From Caryophanon sp. (lineage in GTDB: Bacteria > Bacillota > Bacilli > Bacillales_A > Planococcaceae), in contig JAHAYH010000014.1 in assembly GCA_018384745.1 (NCBI GenBank), positions 1-64,000 on the forward strand: DNA of 64,000 bases, read 5' to 3'. The notes under the pieces are model-generated. The model worked only from the letters and a program-made list of their open reading frames with translations. It searched no databases and was not told where the DNA came from. Positions 1-8,021 of this stretch are shown piece after piece (the stretch's first letter is position 1; every line of letters starts with the position of its first letter). A program made the position numbers and the translations under genes.

Positions 1-133
1 GTAGGCCGATATCCTCGTTATTAAAAAGCTTCATGGTGACGCCGGTGCAGTCGTAGCCCTGCTCCTGCATGAGGAGTGCTGCTACGCTGGAATCCACACC
101 ACCACTCATAGCTATTAATGCTTTTTTGTTCAT
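1..133 (-). CDS. mnmA: tRNA 2-thiouridylase MnmA, N-terminal fragment (not phage)
   Basis: Reading leftwards from the ATG at 133, the frame begins [20 protein letters not shown] and runs open to the window edge, about 44 residues. SGGVDSS is the PP-loop ATP-pyrophosphatase motif, and the sequence after it matches the start of MnmA, the cytosolic enzyme that adds sulfur to uridine 34 of tRNA. A strong ribosome site (aggagg) lies seven bases upstream of the ATG, in the style of Firmicutes. The stretch is richer in GC than its surroundings and has no relation to the phage genes that follow. The 3' part lies outside the window. The family call is firm; the source organism is a guess. Confidence 0.8.
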   Translation of the reverse strand, partial: MNKKALIAMSGGVDSSVAALLMQEQGYDCTGVTMKLFNNEDIGL

Positions 134-217
134 CTTCTTCCTCCTGAGACCGTCCATAAGGCACCATCTTCTTCGCAATGGCTCCTAGGAGTATTATTTC
201 TATATTATATTTCTATA

Positions 218-345
218 TTAATTAAAATGTTTGTAAAAACTTTTAGACGCAATTTCAAACATAGCTTTATCGCCAGAAGTGTCGCCAAAGGCAAAAACCT
301 CATCATATAATGTTAAATCGATTTCTTTTTCGATTCTATGGAGTC
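218..345 (-). pseudogene. HAD-family phosphatase, C-terminal fragment (not phage)
   Basis: Read leftwards from about 345 to the TAA at 218-220, the frame gives a C-terminal tail containing EVFAFGDTSGDKAMFEIA. This is the GDxxGD signature (motif IV aspartates) of HAD-superfamily hydrolases, close to the subfamily IB phosphoserine phosphatase-like group. The upstream part is missing because the frame runs into the phage tail-fibre gene around 333-345. It is AT-rich, unlike the mnmA piece to its left, so 1-217 and 218-337 may themselves come from two sources. It is a gene end cut by a sequence junction, not a decayed phage gene. Confidence 0.6.
325..345. other. Junction between bacterial-looking DNA and phage DNA
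   Basis: The minus-strand HAD reading frame stays plausible up to about 335. The plus-strand tail-fibre frame becomes phage-like from 338 onward and has an in-frame stop at 314-316 just before it. The tail-fibre protein lacks any conserved N-terminal attachment domain. Both genes are cut at the same place, which marks a join between unrelated sequences. An assembly chimera is the simplest reading. Confidence 0.6.
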
Positions 346-3300
346 TGATCTAGTTACAGTTAGTACAGTAGCTTCTGATGCACAGGATGCAGCTAGCGAT
401 AACTCAGATGCTATTGATGGTTTAGACTCTCGGATTGGTACTGCCGAAACAGCTCTGCTTACTAAAGCTTCTGCTGATGCGCTTAGCGTACTTAACACTA
501 ACCTCTCAAACCTTGAAGGTACAGTAACATCTCAAGGTAAGCAGCTAACCACGTTAAACAACAGCCTGGAACAGACAGATACTCGTTTAGATGGGGTAAG
601 TGATACTGCTGATACAGCTCTTGGTAATGCGAATGCTGCAAATACGGCACTGACCACTAAGGCAGATTCTAGTGTAGTAGCTGCACTGTCTAGCCAAGTT
701 ACAGGTATCTCAGGAGAGGTACGTAGCAATAGCAGTAGCATTACAGAACTTACGAACCGGGTTGAAGATAATGAGGTAGCCATAGGAACTAAAGCGTCTT
801 CTGCAGCACTTCAGGCATTAACCAATGAAGTGTCTACAGTTAAGGGTACAGTTACTACACAAGGTCAAAGCATAACTAGCCTGACCGGTACGGTATCTTC
901 TCAAGGTACATTGATTGGGGATGCACAAACTGCTGCAAATAATGCTGCAAGTCTTGCAGGAAGCAAAGGTAAAGTGTTCTTCCAGAACACGGCACCGCCT
1001 GCTTCTGAAAGACTTATTCAGAACTTATGGATTGATACCACTGGAGGTAATAACACTCCTAAACGCTGGCAGACAGATGCATGGAAACCGGTAAGTGATA
1101 AGGTTGCAACAGATGCTCTAGCAGCTGCAAACCAGGCAAATACTACACTCACTACGAAGGCTGATGTTACTGCATTACAGAATCTACAGACTAACCTCAC
1201 TGCTGTGGATGGTCGTGTAACTGCCAATGCCAGTGAGATCACTACACTTAAATCAAATCTATCTTCAACCAATGCTGCTGTATCTACCAAGGCAGATACC
1301 TCCGCATTGAATACCCTGAAAACTCAGGTGAATAATGTTAGTGACAAGGTTACTGCAAACTCTTCAAGCATCACTACATTAGGTGCTTCAATCACAACTA
1401 TTACAGGTCTGCTTTCGGATAAGGCAGATGCATCACTACTGAATGATTACTTCACTAAAGCTGAAGCAAATGAAGCTACATCAGGGCAGATTGCAACCTA
1501 TGACGCTAATCTAGTTATTGGTGGGGTAAACCAGTTATTTGATTCAGAAGCTGAACGTGGTACGGATGGTAGTAGTTACTTAAGTTATGAGCGTAGCAAA
1601 GCGTTATATGACTTCTACCAGGCTAACTTAGGTAAAGCCATTACTATTAGTTTTGAAATTAATACACCAGTAGCCGGGATACTGAACGTACTCTCTGCCA
1701 ACCTGTCAGCACATAGCTTTATTGCTATGGTTAATGCTGATAAAGCAGATAGTTGGACGAAGTATGAAGTAACCACAACACCTAAACTAAATAACGAATA
1801 TGGTTTAGATGACCTTATGAGTAGTTTGGAGTTCAAAGGTGTAACTATTGGTTTAATACCTAAAGTACGTAAAGTACAGCTGGAAGCGGGTACACGTGCT
1901 ACAGATTGGAGTCCATCTCCACGTGACTATACTGAAGCATTTAATAGCTTAACTTCAATTACTGAAGCCAATGCACAAGCAATCACATCAGTGACCAGTC
2001 ACGTAGGTGAGATTGACGGTGAACTGGTGTCCGTAGGTGAATCCCTAACAACACTGTCTAATAGAATTACTGAGGTAGACGCTGAAGCTAAGACAGGTAT
2101 TACGAATGCAGCAACTGCACAAAGTACTGCTGATACTGCTGTTAGTGCTAATGAGGTCACAGCAAGTCGTGTAGATGGCCTTACAGCTACTATGGAAACT
2201 ATGGATGGTGAGATTCAAACCAAAGCTACTGTTACTGCTGTCAATGGTTTGGAGACACGTATTGAACAAGCGGAAGGTGCACTTACTTTACAAAGTAATG
2301 AACTGACTACACTCAAATCTGAAATTGATACTAAGGCCAGTGCACAGGCATTGTCTGAGTTACGCACTTATGTGTCAGATGAGGTAGACGGGGCTATAGA
2401 AAGTAGTTCACAACTCATTACTGAACTACGTAATGAACTGAATGTGACAAATCAAGATCTTGCATTGAAAGCAAATACCAGTGCAGTGAATAAGCTTGTA
2501 TCAGATCTGAGTAATGATATTGATGGGGTGCTTACCAGCACTACGGTTGCACTAGATTCACTTCGTTCTGAAATGACCAGCGAGCTAGGGACTAAAGTAA
2601 ACTCATCTGTTTTGAACTCTTACTACACCATTACCCAAGTAGACAATACAATTTCTGGGGCTATTAGCAGGCTAAGCTCTCAAGTAGATACCGCACTTGG
2701 AGACAAGTTAGATGCTTCAGTAATATCTAATTACTCTACCAAAGCAGATACTACAAGTGCAGTGACTAGCGCTATTACAGCCTACAAGTCAGAAGTGAAT
2801 AATGCTTTAGGGCAGAAGCTAAACGCTTCTGTGATTAATAGTTACTCTACAATTACCAGCATGAACACAGCAATTAGTAATGCAGTGTCTACTGTAAGTT
2901 CTGAGCTGGGGAATGCTAAAACAACTATAGATGAACAGAGTCATGTGATTAACGGGATTAAAGCTGTTAAAGCAATTTCAGTAGACAACAACGGAGTTAT
3001 TTCTGGATATGGTTTAATCTCAGAATTGGTTAATGGTACTGTAACCTCAGTATTTGGTATCAATGCAAATAACTTCTATATAGGTTCTCCAGCAACAGGT
3101 AAGAAGTTACTGGTAGTACGTACTACTGCAGGTACAGTGAATGGAGTTAGCTACCCTATTGGCACTTATCTTGATACTACGTTTATTGCTGATGCTGCTA
3201 TCACTACAGCTAAGATTGATAATGCAGCTATTACGACGGCAAAGATCGGAGATTTGCAGGTAGATACCCTGAAGATTAAAGACAATGCTGTAACACTACC

Positions 3301-3772
3301 TTTGGCTATTACAGACATGTCTGAAGATTATCGGGACAACGTGGCTGCCAACACTTGGCATGCCATATCTTCAGTATGGCTCGCTGGAATTTCATCAGGT
3401 CAGCGAGTTCTGTTGATGTTTAACGCTATGCCTTTTGATGCAGACACTACTAATGGTGCTGTAGCTATGACCGCGACTAACAATAATACTTGGACTAATG
3501 CTTTTGCTAAACTAGGATTACGCATAAACGGTACGCTGGTCGCTACTTTACAGCATGAAAGGACGGAACAAATTACAACAGTATCCCCAACAGATGGGTA
3601 CATGGTTCGTTGGACATCTCCTAGATGTGTTCTACCTACTTCTTCTACAAGTTACTTTTTCACAGCTCCTGTGAATAACCCCCTAATAGAAATAGTAGGT
3701 ATGGCAAACACGTATCCCACACTTGCTAAAAAAGCAGCTGTCAATTACTTTGCACTGGTGGTTAAGAAATGA
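338..3772 (+). CDS. Tail fibre / host-specificity protein, N-terminus missing
   Basis: The 1144-residue frame is dominated by long heptad-rich stretches with repeated patterns such as ALTTKADSS and TEANAQAITS, the trimeric coiled-coil style of phage tail fibres and of the C-terminal part of J-like host-specificity proteins. Around residue 220-250 there is a short globular insert (FFQNTAPP...LWIDTTGG). Near 400-530 lies a carbohydrate-binding-like segment ending in GTRATDWSPSP. Near 930-1000 the repeat AAITTAKIDNAAITTAKIGD leads into a C-terminal beta-rich domain. The first ATG has no convincing ribosome site and the upstream DNA is foreign, so the true start and any virion-attachment domain are lost at the junction. 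It probably binds the host receptor. Confidence 0.8.
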   Translation: MESDLVTVSTVASDAQDAASDNSDAIDGLDSRIGTAETALLTKASADALSVLNTNLSNLEGTVTSQGKQLTTLNNSLEQTDTRLDGVSDTADTALGNANAANTALTTKADSSVVAALSSQVTGISGEVRSNSSSITELTNRVEDNEVAIGTKASSAALQALTNEVSTVKGTVTTQGQSITSLTGTVSSQGTLIGDAQTAANNAASLAGSKGKVFFQNTAPPASERLIQNLWIDTTGGNNTPKRWQTDAWKPVSDKVATDALAAANQANTTLTTKADVTALQNLQTNLTAVDGRVTANASEITTLKSNLSSTNAAVSTKADTSALNTLKTQVNNVSDKVTANSSSITTLGASITTITGLLSDKADASLLNDYFTKAEANEATSGQIATYDANLVIGGVNQLFDSEAERGTDGSSYLSYERSKALYDFYQANLGKAITISFEINTPVAGILNVLSANLSAHSFIAMVNADKADSWTKYEVTTTPKLNNEYGLDDLMSSLEFKGVTIGLIPKVRKVQLEAGTRATDWSPSPRDYTEAFNSLTSITEANAQAITSVTSHVGEIDGELVSVGESLTTLSNRITEVDAEAKTGITNAATAQSTADTAVSANEVTASRVDGLTATMETMDGEIQTKATVTAVNGLETRIEQAEGALTLQSNELTTLKSEIDTKASAQALSELRTYVSDEVDGAIESSSQLITELRNELNVTNQDLALKANTSAVNKLVSDLSNDIDGVLTSTTVALDSLRSEMTSELGTKVNSSVLNSYYTITQVDNTISGAISRLSSQVDTALGDKLDASVISNYSTKADTTSAVTSAITAYKSEVNNALGQKLNASVINSYSTITSMNTAISNAVSTVSSELGNAKTTIDEQSHVINGIKAVKAISVDNNGVISGYGLISELVNGTVTSVFGINANNFYIGSPATGKKLLVVRTTAGTVNGVSYPIGTYLDTTFIADAAITTAKIDNAAITTAKIGDLQVDTLKIKDNAVTLPLAITDMSEDYRDNVAANTWHAISSVWLAGISSGQRVLLMFNAMPFDADTTNGAVAMTATNNNTWTNAFAKLGLRINGTLVATLQHERTEQITTVSPTDGYMVRWTSPRCVLPTSSTSYFFTAPVNNPLIEIVGMANTYPTLAKKAAVNYFALVVKK

Positions 3773-4341
3773 TTAATTTTGAACATGTATGTGTTGTAGA
3801 TAAGGACACAGGAAGGCTTCTAACATATTTTCATAATGTTTCGGAGGCTATGGTTGAGATGAACACTCCCGAAAATGGGGTTGCAGTTCTGTGTGAAGCT
3901 CCTAGCTTTAAGTGTTATTGGGACTTTAATAAGAAGCAATTTATTAAAGTAGGTGTACCTGAAGATAGCAATCTCGTATTCGACTACGTTACGAAAAAAT
4001 GGACAGACCCAAGAAACTTGGATGAAATCAAAGCCCAGAAATGGGCTGAGATTAAGTATGAGCGAGACCAACTTGAATTTGGGGGCTTTGAATTTGAAGG
4101 CAGTATTTATGATTCAGATCAGGTTTCTCAAGGTCGAATTATGGGTGCAGCGATTGCAGGTGTAGAACAAGTGTGGACAACTGCAAGTAACAGCACCATC
4201 ACTCTTACTGGCTCTGAGTTGCTTGAACTGTACCAAGCTTTACAAGCTCATGTGGCTAGTGTGCATGATAGAGGTCGTGAAGCTAGAGCAGCAATAAACG
4301 CTGCTTCAACTAAAGAGGAAGTTGAAGAAATACATTTATAA
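3769..4341 (+). CDS. Tail fibre assembly/adaptor protein (DUF4376)
   Basis: This 190-residue protein overlaps the tail-fibre stop codon by four bases (ATGA), so the two are probably translationally coupled. Residues 85-190 fit the DUF4376 pattern: basic RDQLEFGGFEFEG, then YDSDQVSQGRI, a Trp-Thr turn, an LTGSELLELYQAL helix and a closing HDRGREARAAI helix. This domain is common at the end of, or directly after, phage tail fibres. Its position suggests that it helps fold or attach the fibre. The N-terminal 80 residues are small beta-rich sequence without a recognised family. A strong terminator follows. Confidence 0.75.
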   Translation: MINFEHVCVVDKDTGRLLTYFHNVSEAMVEMNTPENGVAVLCEAPSFKCYWDFNKKQFIKVGVPEDSNLVFDYVTKKWTDPRNLDEIKAQKWAEIKYERDQLEFGGFEFEGSIYDSDQVSQGRIMGAAIAGVEQVWTTASNSTITLTGSELLELYQALQAHVASVHDRGREARAAINAASTKEEVEEIHL

Positions 4342-4343
4342 AT

Positions 4344-4375
4344 AGTAAAGCCCCTCATGTAGGGGCTTTACTTTA
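4344..4375 (+). terminator. Rho-independent terminator
   Basis: Perfect 12-bp stem agtaaagcccct / aggggctttact with a five-base loop (catgt), followed by ttat. It ends the tail-fibre and adaptor transcript. Confidence 0.85.
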
Positions 4376-4418
4376 TCTGTTATTATTCTTCATGTTTTAC
4401 ATAACTAAGGTATTAAAC

Positions 4419-5687
4419 ATGCGTAATGCAATGTGGGTAGGTGGAGGCATTACAGGTATGGGTGAGATTCCTATGCTTGGTGTCAAGGAAAAAGGATTAG
4501 CAAAAGTTATTCGGGATATTTTTAGTAACGATGAGAAAGGATTCTTTTACGACCCTAATGATTTGAGTACGATGTATCAGGATGCTGCGGGGACTAATCC
4601 AGTTACAGCAGTAGGGCAGCCTGTAGGTTTGATTTTGGATAAGAGTAAGGGTCTAATAAAGTCAGAAATAAATAGGGACGTTAATTTTGACAATCCTTCA
4701 AGTTGGTCAGGTCAGTCATCAAAAATTTCTGTAAGTGGTGGGTTAATATCGTGTAACTCAACTACAAACGTTAGGGTTATTCAATCAGGGGTATCTGTTT
4801 CCGCAAATACCAGATATGTGATGGAAATTGACGTTGTAAGTTACACGCGAGGAGACCCATTTATTCTTTGTGGCGGTGTTGAAGTGCCTATTCCAAAAAG
4901 TGTAGGTAAGCACATTATTAGCTTCACAACAAAAACAACAGGGGCAATACTTGGTGTGTACACAGGAAAAATTAATGTTGGTGGTGAGTGGGCAGCAAGT
5001 AGCCTTTCTTTAACCTCAATAGATGGAAACCACGCCTACCAATCTACTTCAGCAGCAAGACCTATACTTGGTACTGAGCTAGTTGTAAATGGTGATTTTA
5101 GTGCAGGTCTAGCAAATTGGGTGCAGTGGGGTACTGCTGTTTCTTCCGTCTCAGAAGGCGTGTTGAGTATTACGGGACAAGGCTCAACTTCTGGCGTGTA
5201 TCAAGATATCCCTACGGTGGTCGGAAGAACCTATGTGTTAGACTTTAGAGCGGCAGGTTTTGTTCGCGTGATGCTGTACGCGAACTCAGGTTTTTCACCT
5301 GCGATACCTAACTCAAACGCTCCTCGTGTGACTTTCGTAGCTACGTCTTCAGTAACGCGCATATATGCATACTGTAACGGTAGCGGTACTGGCACTATTG
5401 ACAACATCTCATTAGAGCACGTTACAGGCTATCGCACAGACCGAAACTATCTTAAATTTGATGGTGTGGATGACAAGCTCACAACCACACTACCCACTCA
5501 ATTAACAGGCTGTACAGTGGCTCGTTCTGTACCAAATGTTGGGGCTCAAATACTGACAGGTCAAACAATCCCTGCGACCTACAAGGACAATACAGTCCAT
5601 TGTGGGTTGATTGTGATTAACAGAGCTTTAACTCCTAGTGAAACCTCAGCCATTACTTCTGAACTCAACAAGAGGGCTGGTGTATGA
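4419..5687 (+). CDS. Putative receptor-binding / tail appendage protein
   Basis: The frame opens at 4392, but the ATG at 4419 (MRNAMWVGGG) has taagg seven bases upstream while 4392 has nothing similar, so I prefer 4419 and 422 residues. The N-terminal 90 residues resemble virion-attachment segments (FYDPNDLSTMYQDAAG). Two beta-sandwich segments follow, at about 105-205 and 225-355. The second begins GTELVVNGDFSAGLANW, typical of CBM4/9-like carbohydrate-binding modules in phage appendage proteins. It starts a new unit after a terminator and overlaps the next gene (ATGA). No enzyme signature is visible, so a sugar-binding role is inferred. Confidence 0.6.
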   Translation: MRNAMWVGGGITGMGEIPMLGVKEKGLAKVIRDIFSNDEKGFFYDPNDLSTMYQDAAGTNPVTAVGQPVGLILDKSKGLIKSEINRDVNFDNPSSWSGQSSKISVSGGLISCNSTTNVRVIQSGVSVSANTRYVMEIDVVSYTRGDPFILCGGVEVPIPKSVGKHIISFTTKTTGAILGVYTGKINVGGEWAASSLSLTSIDGNHAYQSTSAARPILGTELVVNGDFSAGLANWVQWGTAVSSVSEGVLSITGQGSTSGVYQDIPTVVGRTYVLDFRAAGFVRVMLYANSGFSPAIPNSNAPRVTFVATSSVTRIYAYCNGSGTGTIDNISLEHVTGYRTDRNYLKFDGVDDKLTTTLPTQLTGCTVARSVPNVGAQILTGQTIPATYKDNTVHCGLIVINRALTPSETSAITSELNKRAGV

Positions 5688-6016
5688 AATTTAACTTATC
5701 AGTCGTCAGCATCATCCCCGATGATCACAGAGACACGATCAATCAAATTGCAGAGCTTTATGGTTGTGGTCCTAACAATCTATATGTAAAGCTGCAAGGT
5801 GAAGACGGCATCTATTGGGGCTGTCATTCGTGGTGGAAGCCTGAGCATTACGCTTTATTCAGTAATGAAGAGCTACGTAATCAAGTGGTTCCTGACGAAC
5901 TTAAACCTTCACTTGAGCATTTATATGAACGCCTAATGCTAGACGGAGATGCTCAAGAGAATTGGCAGTCTACATTAAACGAATTAAACTTAACTATAGT
6001 GCAAGAGGAAGTCTAA
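5684..6016 (+). CDS. Small conserved-looking phage protein
   Basis: A 110-residue protein starting inside the stop of the previous gene (ATGA overlap). It has a Trp-rich middle (GIYWGCHSWWKPEHYALF) and an acidic C-terminal helix. I do not recognise a family. Its tight coupling to the appendage gene in front and the small gene behind points to a tail or host-interaction role, which is inference. Confidence 0.7.
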   Translation: MKFNLSVVSIIPDDHRDTINQIAELYGCGPNNLYVKLQGEDGIYWGCHSWWKPEHYALFSNEELRNQVVPDELKPSLEHLYERLMLDGDAQENWQSTLNELNLTIVQEEV

Positions 6017-6246
6017 TGACTACTAAAATTCAATTAACCAATCAACCACAGCAGATTGTGAATACTGAAAACTGGGCATTGATTTCATCCAGCTCAGGTC
6101 AGGATTTCAAGATTCATGTTGGTGCCAGTGTGTCTGATGTGAGTGCATTCCACTTAGTTCGTGAAATTGGTTTCGGGGTAGGTGTCAAAGTATGGGCATG
6201 GACGGATAGTTCAAGTCCAGTACATGTCAGCGTATCGCAAGGATAA
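6016..6246 (+). CDS. Small beta-rich protein, possible structural or tail accessory
   Basis: The track opens this frame at 5962, but the ATG at 6016 overlaps the stop of the previous gene (taATG) and has agagga upstream, so the protein is 76 residues starting MTTKIQLTNQPQQIVNTEN. It is predicted to be all beta with VSDVSAFHL and VHVSVSQG at the end. This resembles small phage proteins found beside tail-fibre genes, but I cannot name a family. Confidence 0.65.
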   Translation: MTTKIQLTNQPQQIVNTENWALISSSSGQDFKIHVGASVSDVSAFHLVREIGFGVGVKVWAWTDSSSPVHVSVSQG

Positions 6247-6252
6247 CTTAAC

Positions 6253-6280
6253 AGGCACTTCTTAGGAGGTGCCTTCTTCT
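6253..6280 (+). terminator. Weak hairpin between tail and lysis genes
   Basis: aggcac / gtgcct stem with a ten-base loop containing taggagg, followed by tcttct. It could be a weak terminator. The loop also looks like a ribosome site, though no start codon uses it. Confidence 0.35.
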
Positions 6281-6294
6281 ATTAGGGGAATACA

Positions 6295-6828
6295 ATGAGT
6301 AAGAGTATCGCAATTACTGCAGGCCATAGCAGTACAGATCCAGGTGCTGTGAACGGTAAACGTACAGAAGCGCAGATCGTACAAGATATGGTAAAGATGG
6401 TTTCTGTTTACCTGGAACGTGCGGGTATTGATTTTGAAACGGATGTTGAGGATGGGGTAAACCAACCTTTAGCTAAAGCTATTAAGGTTGCTAAACGAAA
6501 TGACATTGCTATGGAATTTCACTGTAATGCTGCAGCTTCCAGTAAGGCTACAGGTGTTGAGGTGCTGGCAAGTGAAAAGCATAAACCTCTAGCACAGGAG
6601 GTAGCTAAAGCCATTGGTGATGTGCTAGATCTGACATTGCGTGGTGTTGGTGGTTGGAAGTCTGAAGGATCAGGTCAGCATAGTCGTCTTGGTTTCATTT
6701 CTACAGGTGGTGGTTTAATCGTAGAGTTATTCTTTATTTCTAACCCATCTGACTTATCTAAGTGGGATGCTAAGAAATGGTTGGTTGCTAAGGCAGTTGC
6801 TGAAGTTTTAATTAAACATGCGAGGTAA
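6295..6828 (+). CDS. Endolysin, N-acetylmuramoyl-L-alanine amidase (Amidase_3)
   Basis: This 177-residue, single-domain enzyme cuts the bond between N-acetylmuramic acid and L-alanine in peptidoglycan to lyse the host. Zinc ligands expected for the family are visible: His11 in ITAGHSS, Glu25 and His76 in EFHCNA. The catalytic glutamate is Glu144 in IVELFFISN. There is no signal peptide and no separate wall-binding domain, so it needs a holin to cross the membrane. A ribosome site (aggggaa) precedes the ATG. The two spanin genes follow at once, which makes a lysis cassette. The holin candidate is elsewhere (9744-10034). Confidence 0.9.
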   Translation: MSKSIAITAGHSSTDPGAVNGKRTEAQIVQDMVKMVSVYLERAGIDFETDVEDGVNQPLAKAIKVAKRNDIAMEFHCNAAASSKATGVEVLASEKHKPLAQEVAKAIGDVLDLTLRGVGGWKSEGSGQHSRLGFISTGGGLIVELFFISNPSDLSKWDAKKWLVAKAVAEVLIKHAR

Positions 6829-6830
6829 TC

Positions 6831-7214
6831 ATGTCTATAGGCGCTAAGGTGACATGGGCAGCATTTCAGAAGATTCAGCCATTAGTGCTGATCTTCTTTA
6901 TTGTACTGTCTGTAATTTTAGGGGTGATATGCTTATTGCTTGGTACTAAGAATATGATGCTTCAGTCTCAGCTTCTAGTGAATAAAGAGAACAAGATTGA
7001 AGTTATTGTAGATACTACTGAAATAGCAAATGCATTATCGAAGGGATATTCTGAAAGTAAGATAGAGAGAGAGATCATTTATGAAAAAATTAAAGGGGAT
7101 ACCGAAACCATCGTTAAACATGACACTGTTTTCCTTAACGTGTGCATTAGCGATGACGGGATGCAGCACTACAACAACTTCGTATCTTCCCCCGTTACCG
7201 GTAAACCTGAGTGA
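6831..7214 (+). CDS. Inner-membrane spanin (Rz-like)
   Basis: 127 residues with one transmembrane segment near the N-terminus (about 17-38, LVLIFFIVLSVILGVICLLL) and a mostly helical periplasmic part rich in charged residues (VNKENKIEVIVDTTEIANA). This is the layout of an i-spanin, which with its partner fuses inner and outer membranes at lysis. It starts two bases after the amidase stop. The o-spanin begins inside it in another frame, which is the main reason for the call. Confidence 0.8.
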   Translation: MSIGAKVTWAAFQKIQPLVLIFFIVLSVILGVICLLLGTKNMMLQSQLLVNKENKIEVIVDTTEIANALSKGYSESKIEREIIYEKIKGDTETIVKHDTVFLNVCISDDGMQHYNNFVSSPVTGKPE

Positions 7215-7374
7215 GCCCTGTAAACCATCAGGTTTACTTAAAGGTACTTCAGGGGATGTTATCTACGAGTTGTTAATGGACAACGCATACAAGGCACGTG
7301 AATGCAGTGCAAAGCATGCAGCTACGATAGACTTCTATGAGCAGATGAGGAAGGTGGTAAATGGAAAGAACTAA
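7081..7374 (+). CDS. Outer-membrane spanin lipoprotein (Rz1-like), nested start
   Basis: 97 residues with an N-terminal lipoprotein signal: basic MKKLKGIPK, a hydrophobic stretch and the lipobox LAMTGC ending at Cys28, followed by a proline-containing mature part (SYLPPLPVNL). It begins 134 bases before the end of the i-spanin gene in the +1 frame relative to it. Overlapping genes of this kind are the classic Rz/Rz1 arrangement. The lipid-anchored product would pair with the i-spanin across the periplasm. Confidence 0.85.
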   Translation: MKKLKGIPKPSLNMTLFSLTCALAMTGCSTTTTSYLPPLPVNLSEPCKPSGLLKGTSGDVIYELLMDNAYKARECSAKHAATIDFYEQMRKVVNGKN

Positions 7375-7972
7375 GCTTCAATTTGGATATAGTGCAGATG
7401 ATGATAATGGTTTTATCCTACGGGAAGGTGCACAACACATTGAAGATGCTCTAACTGATATCTATATGTTCTTGTCTGGTGGTCAAAGTCAGGTAAAACT
7501 GCCTCTGGCCATACCTAAGTCTAGAGGAGGTACAGGTGCTACTGGTGAAGCATCTTCAAGGGAGTTTGTAGTAAGCCAAGGTGTTAAGGCTTTCCAGCCA
7601 GTGTTGCTTAAATATGTTCCTGTGGCTTATTGCACAGTTGGTTTAGGTACAGCACCTAAGACCCACGTAATAACTGAATTAAATTCTGAGATTCTATTCT
7701 TTAGAACAGGTGTAGGTACATACAAGTGTACGGTGTTTGGATCTATCAAGATTAATAATGACTTCATCTACGTACAACCAGATAACTACGGTAATCAGGG
7801 AATATGTGGAGTTCCTACTTATGAAGGAAATGACATTATCATCAAGGTTCATCCGTTGGTTTTTGACCAAGTTACGGGCAGGTTTGCTCCGAATACCGAC
7901 GAGAGAGTTGATGTACCAGATGGTACTTTTATCTCTTTTGTACTTGTTAATACGATTGGTGCCTTTATATAA
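7361..7972 (+). CDS. Tail appendage-like protein with GGTGATG motif
   Basis: 203 residues overlapping the o-spanin end by 14 bases. Residues 45-65 contain PLAIPKSRGGTGATGEASS. The motif SRGGTGATG marks the junction between attachment part and distal domain in many phage tail fibres. The C-terminal 130 residues are beta-rich without recognised catalytic residues. It may be a short tail spike or fibre tip. It is the last gene of the rightward block and ends at a terminator shared with the leftward block. Confidence 0.6.
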   Translation: MERTKLQFGYSADDDNGFILREGAQHIEDALTDIYMFLSGGQSQVKLPLAIPKSRGGTGATGEASSREFVVSQGVKAFQPVLLKYVPVAYCTVGLGTAPKTHVITELNSEILFFRTGVGTYKCTVFGSIKINNDFIYVQPDNYGNQGICGVPTYEGNDIIIKVHPLVFDQVTGRFAPNTDERVDVPDGTFISFVLVNTIGAFI

Positions 7973-7981
7973 ATTTGAATG

Positions 7982-8012
7982 AAATAAAGCCCCAATAAGG
8001 GGCTTTATTTTT
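7982..8012. terminator. Bidirectional terminator between converging blocks
   Basis: Stem aaataaagcccc / ggggctttattt with loop aataa. T-tracts are available on both strands. It separates the rightward tail/lysis genes from the leftward early/middle genes. Confidence 0.9.
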
Positions 8013-8021
8013 AAGTAAATA

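Noticed and set aside
1-337. mnmA/HAD as phage-carried host genes
   Set aside because: Both are truncated, run against the adjacent gene and have unlike composition; a sequence join explains them better than phage cargo.
7737-7982. Plus-strand ORF of 81 residues
   Set aside because: Out-of-frame shadow of the GGTGATG tail protein.
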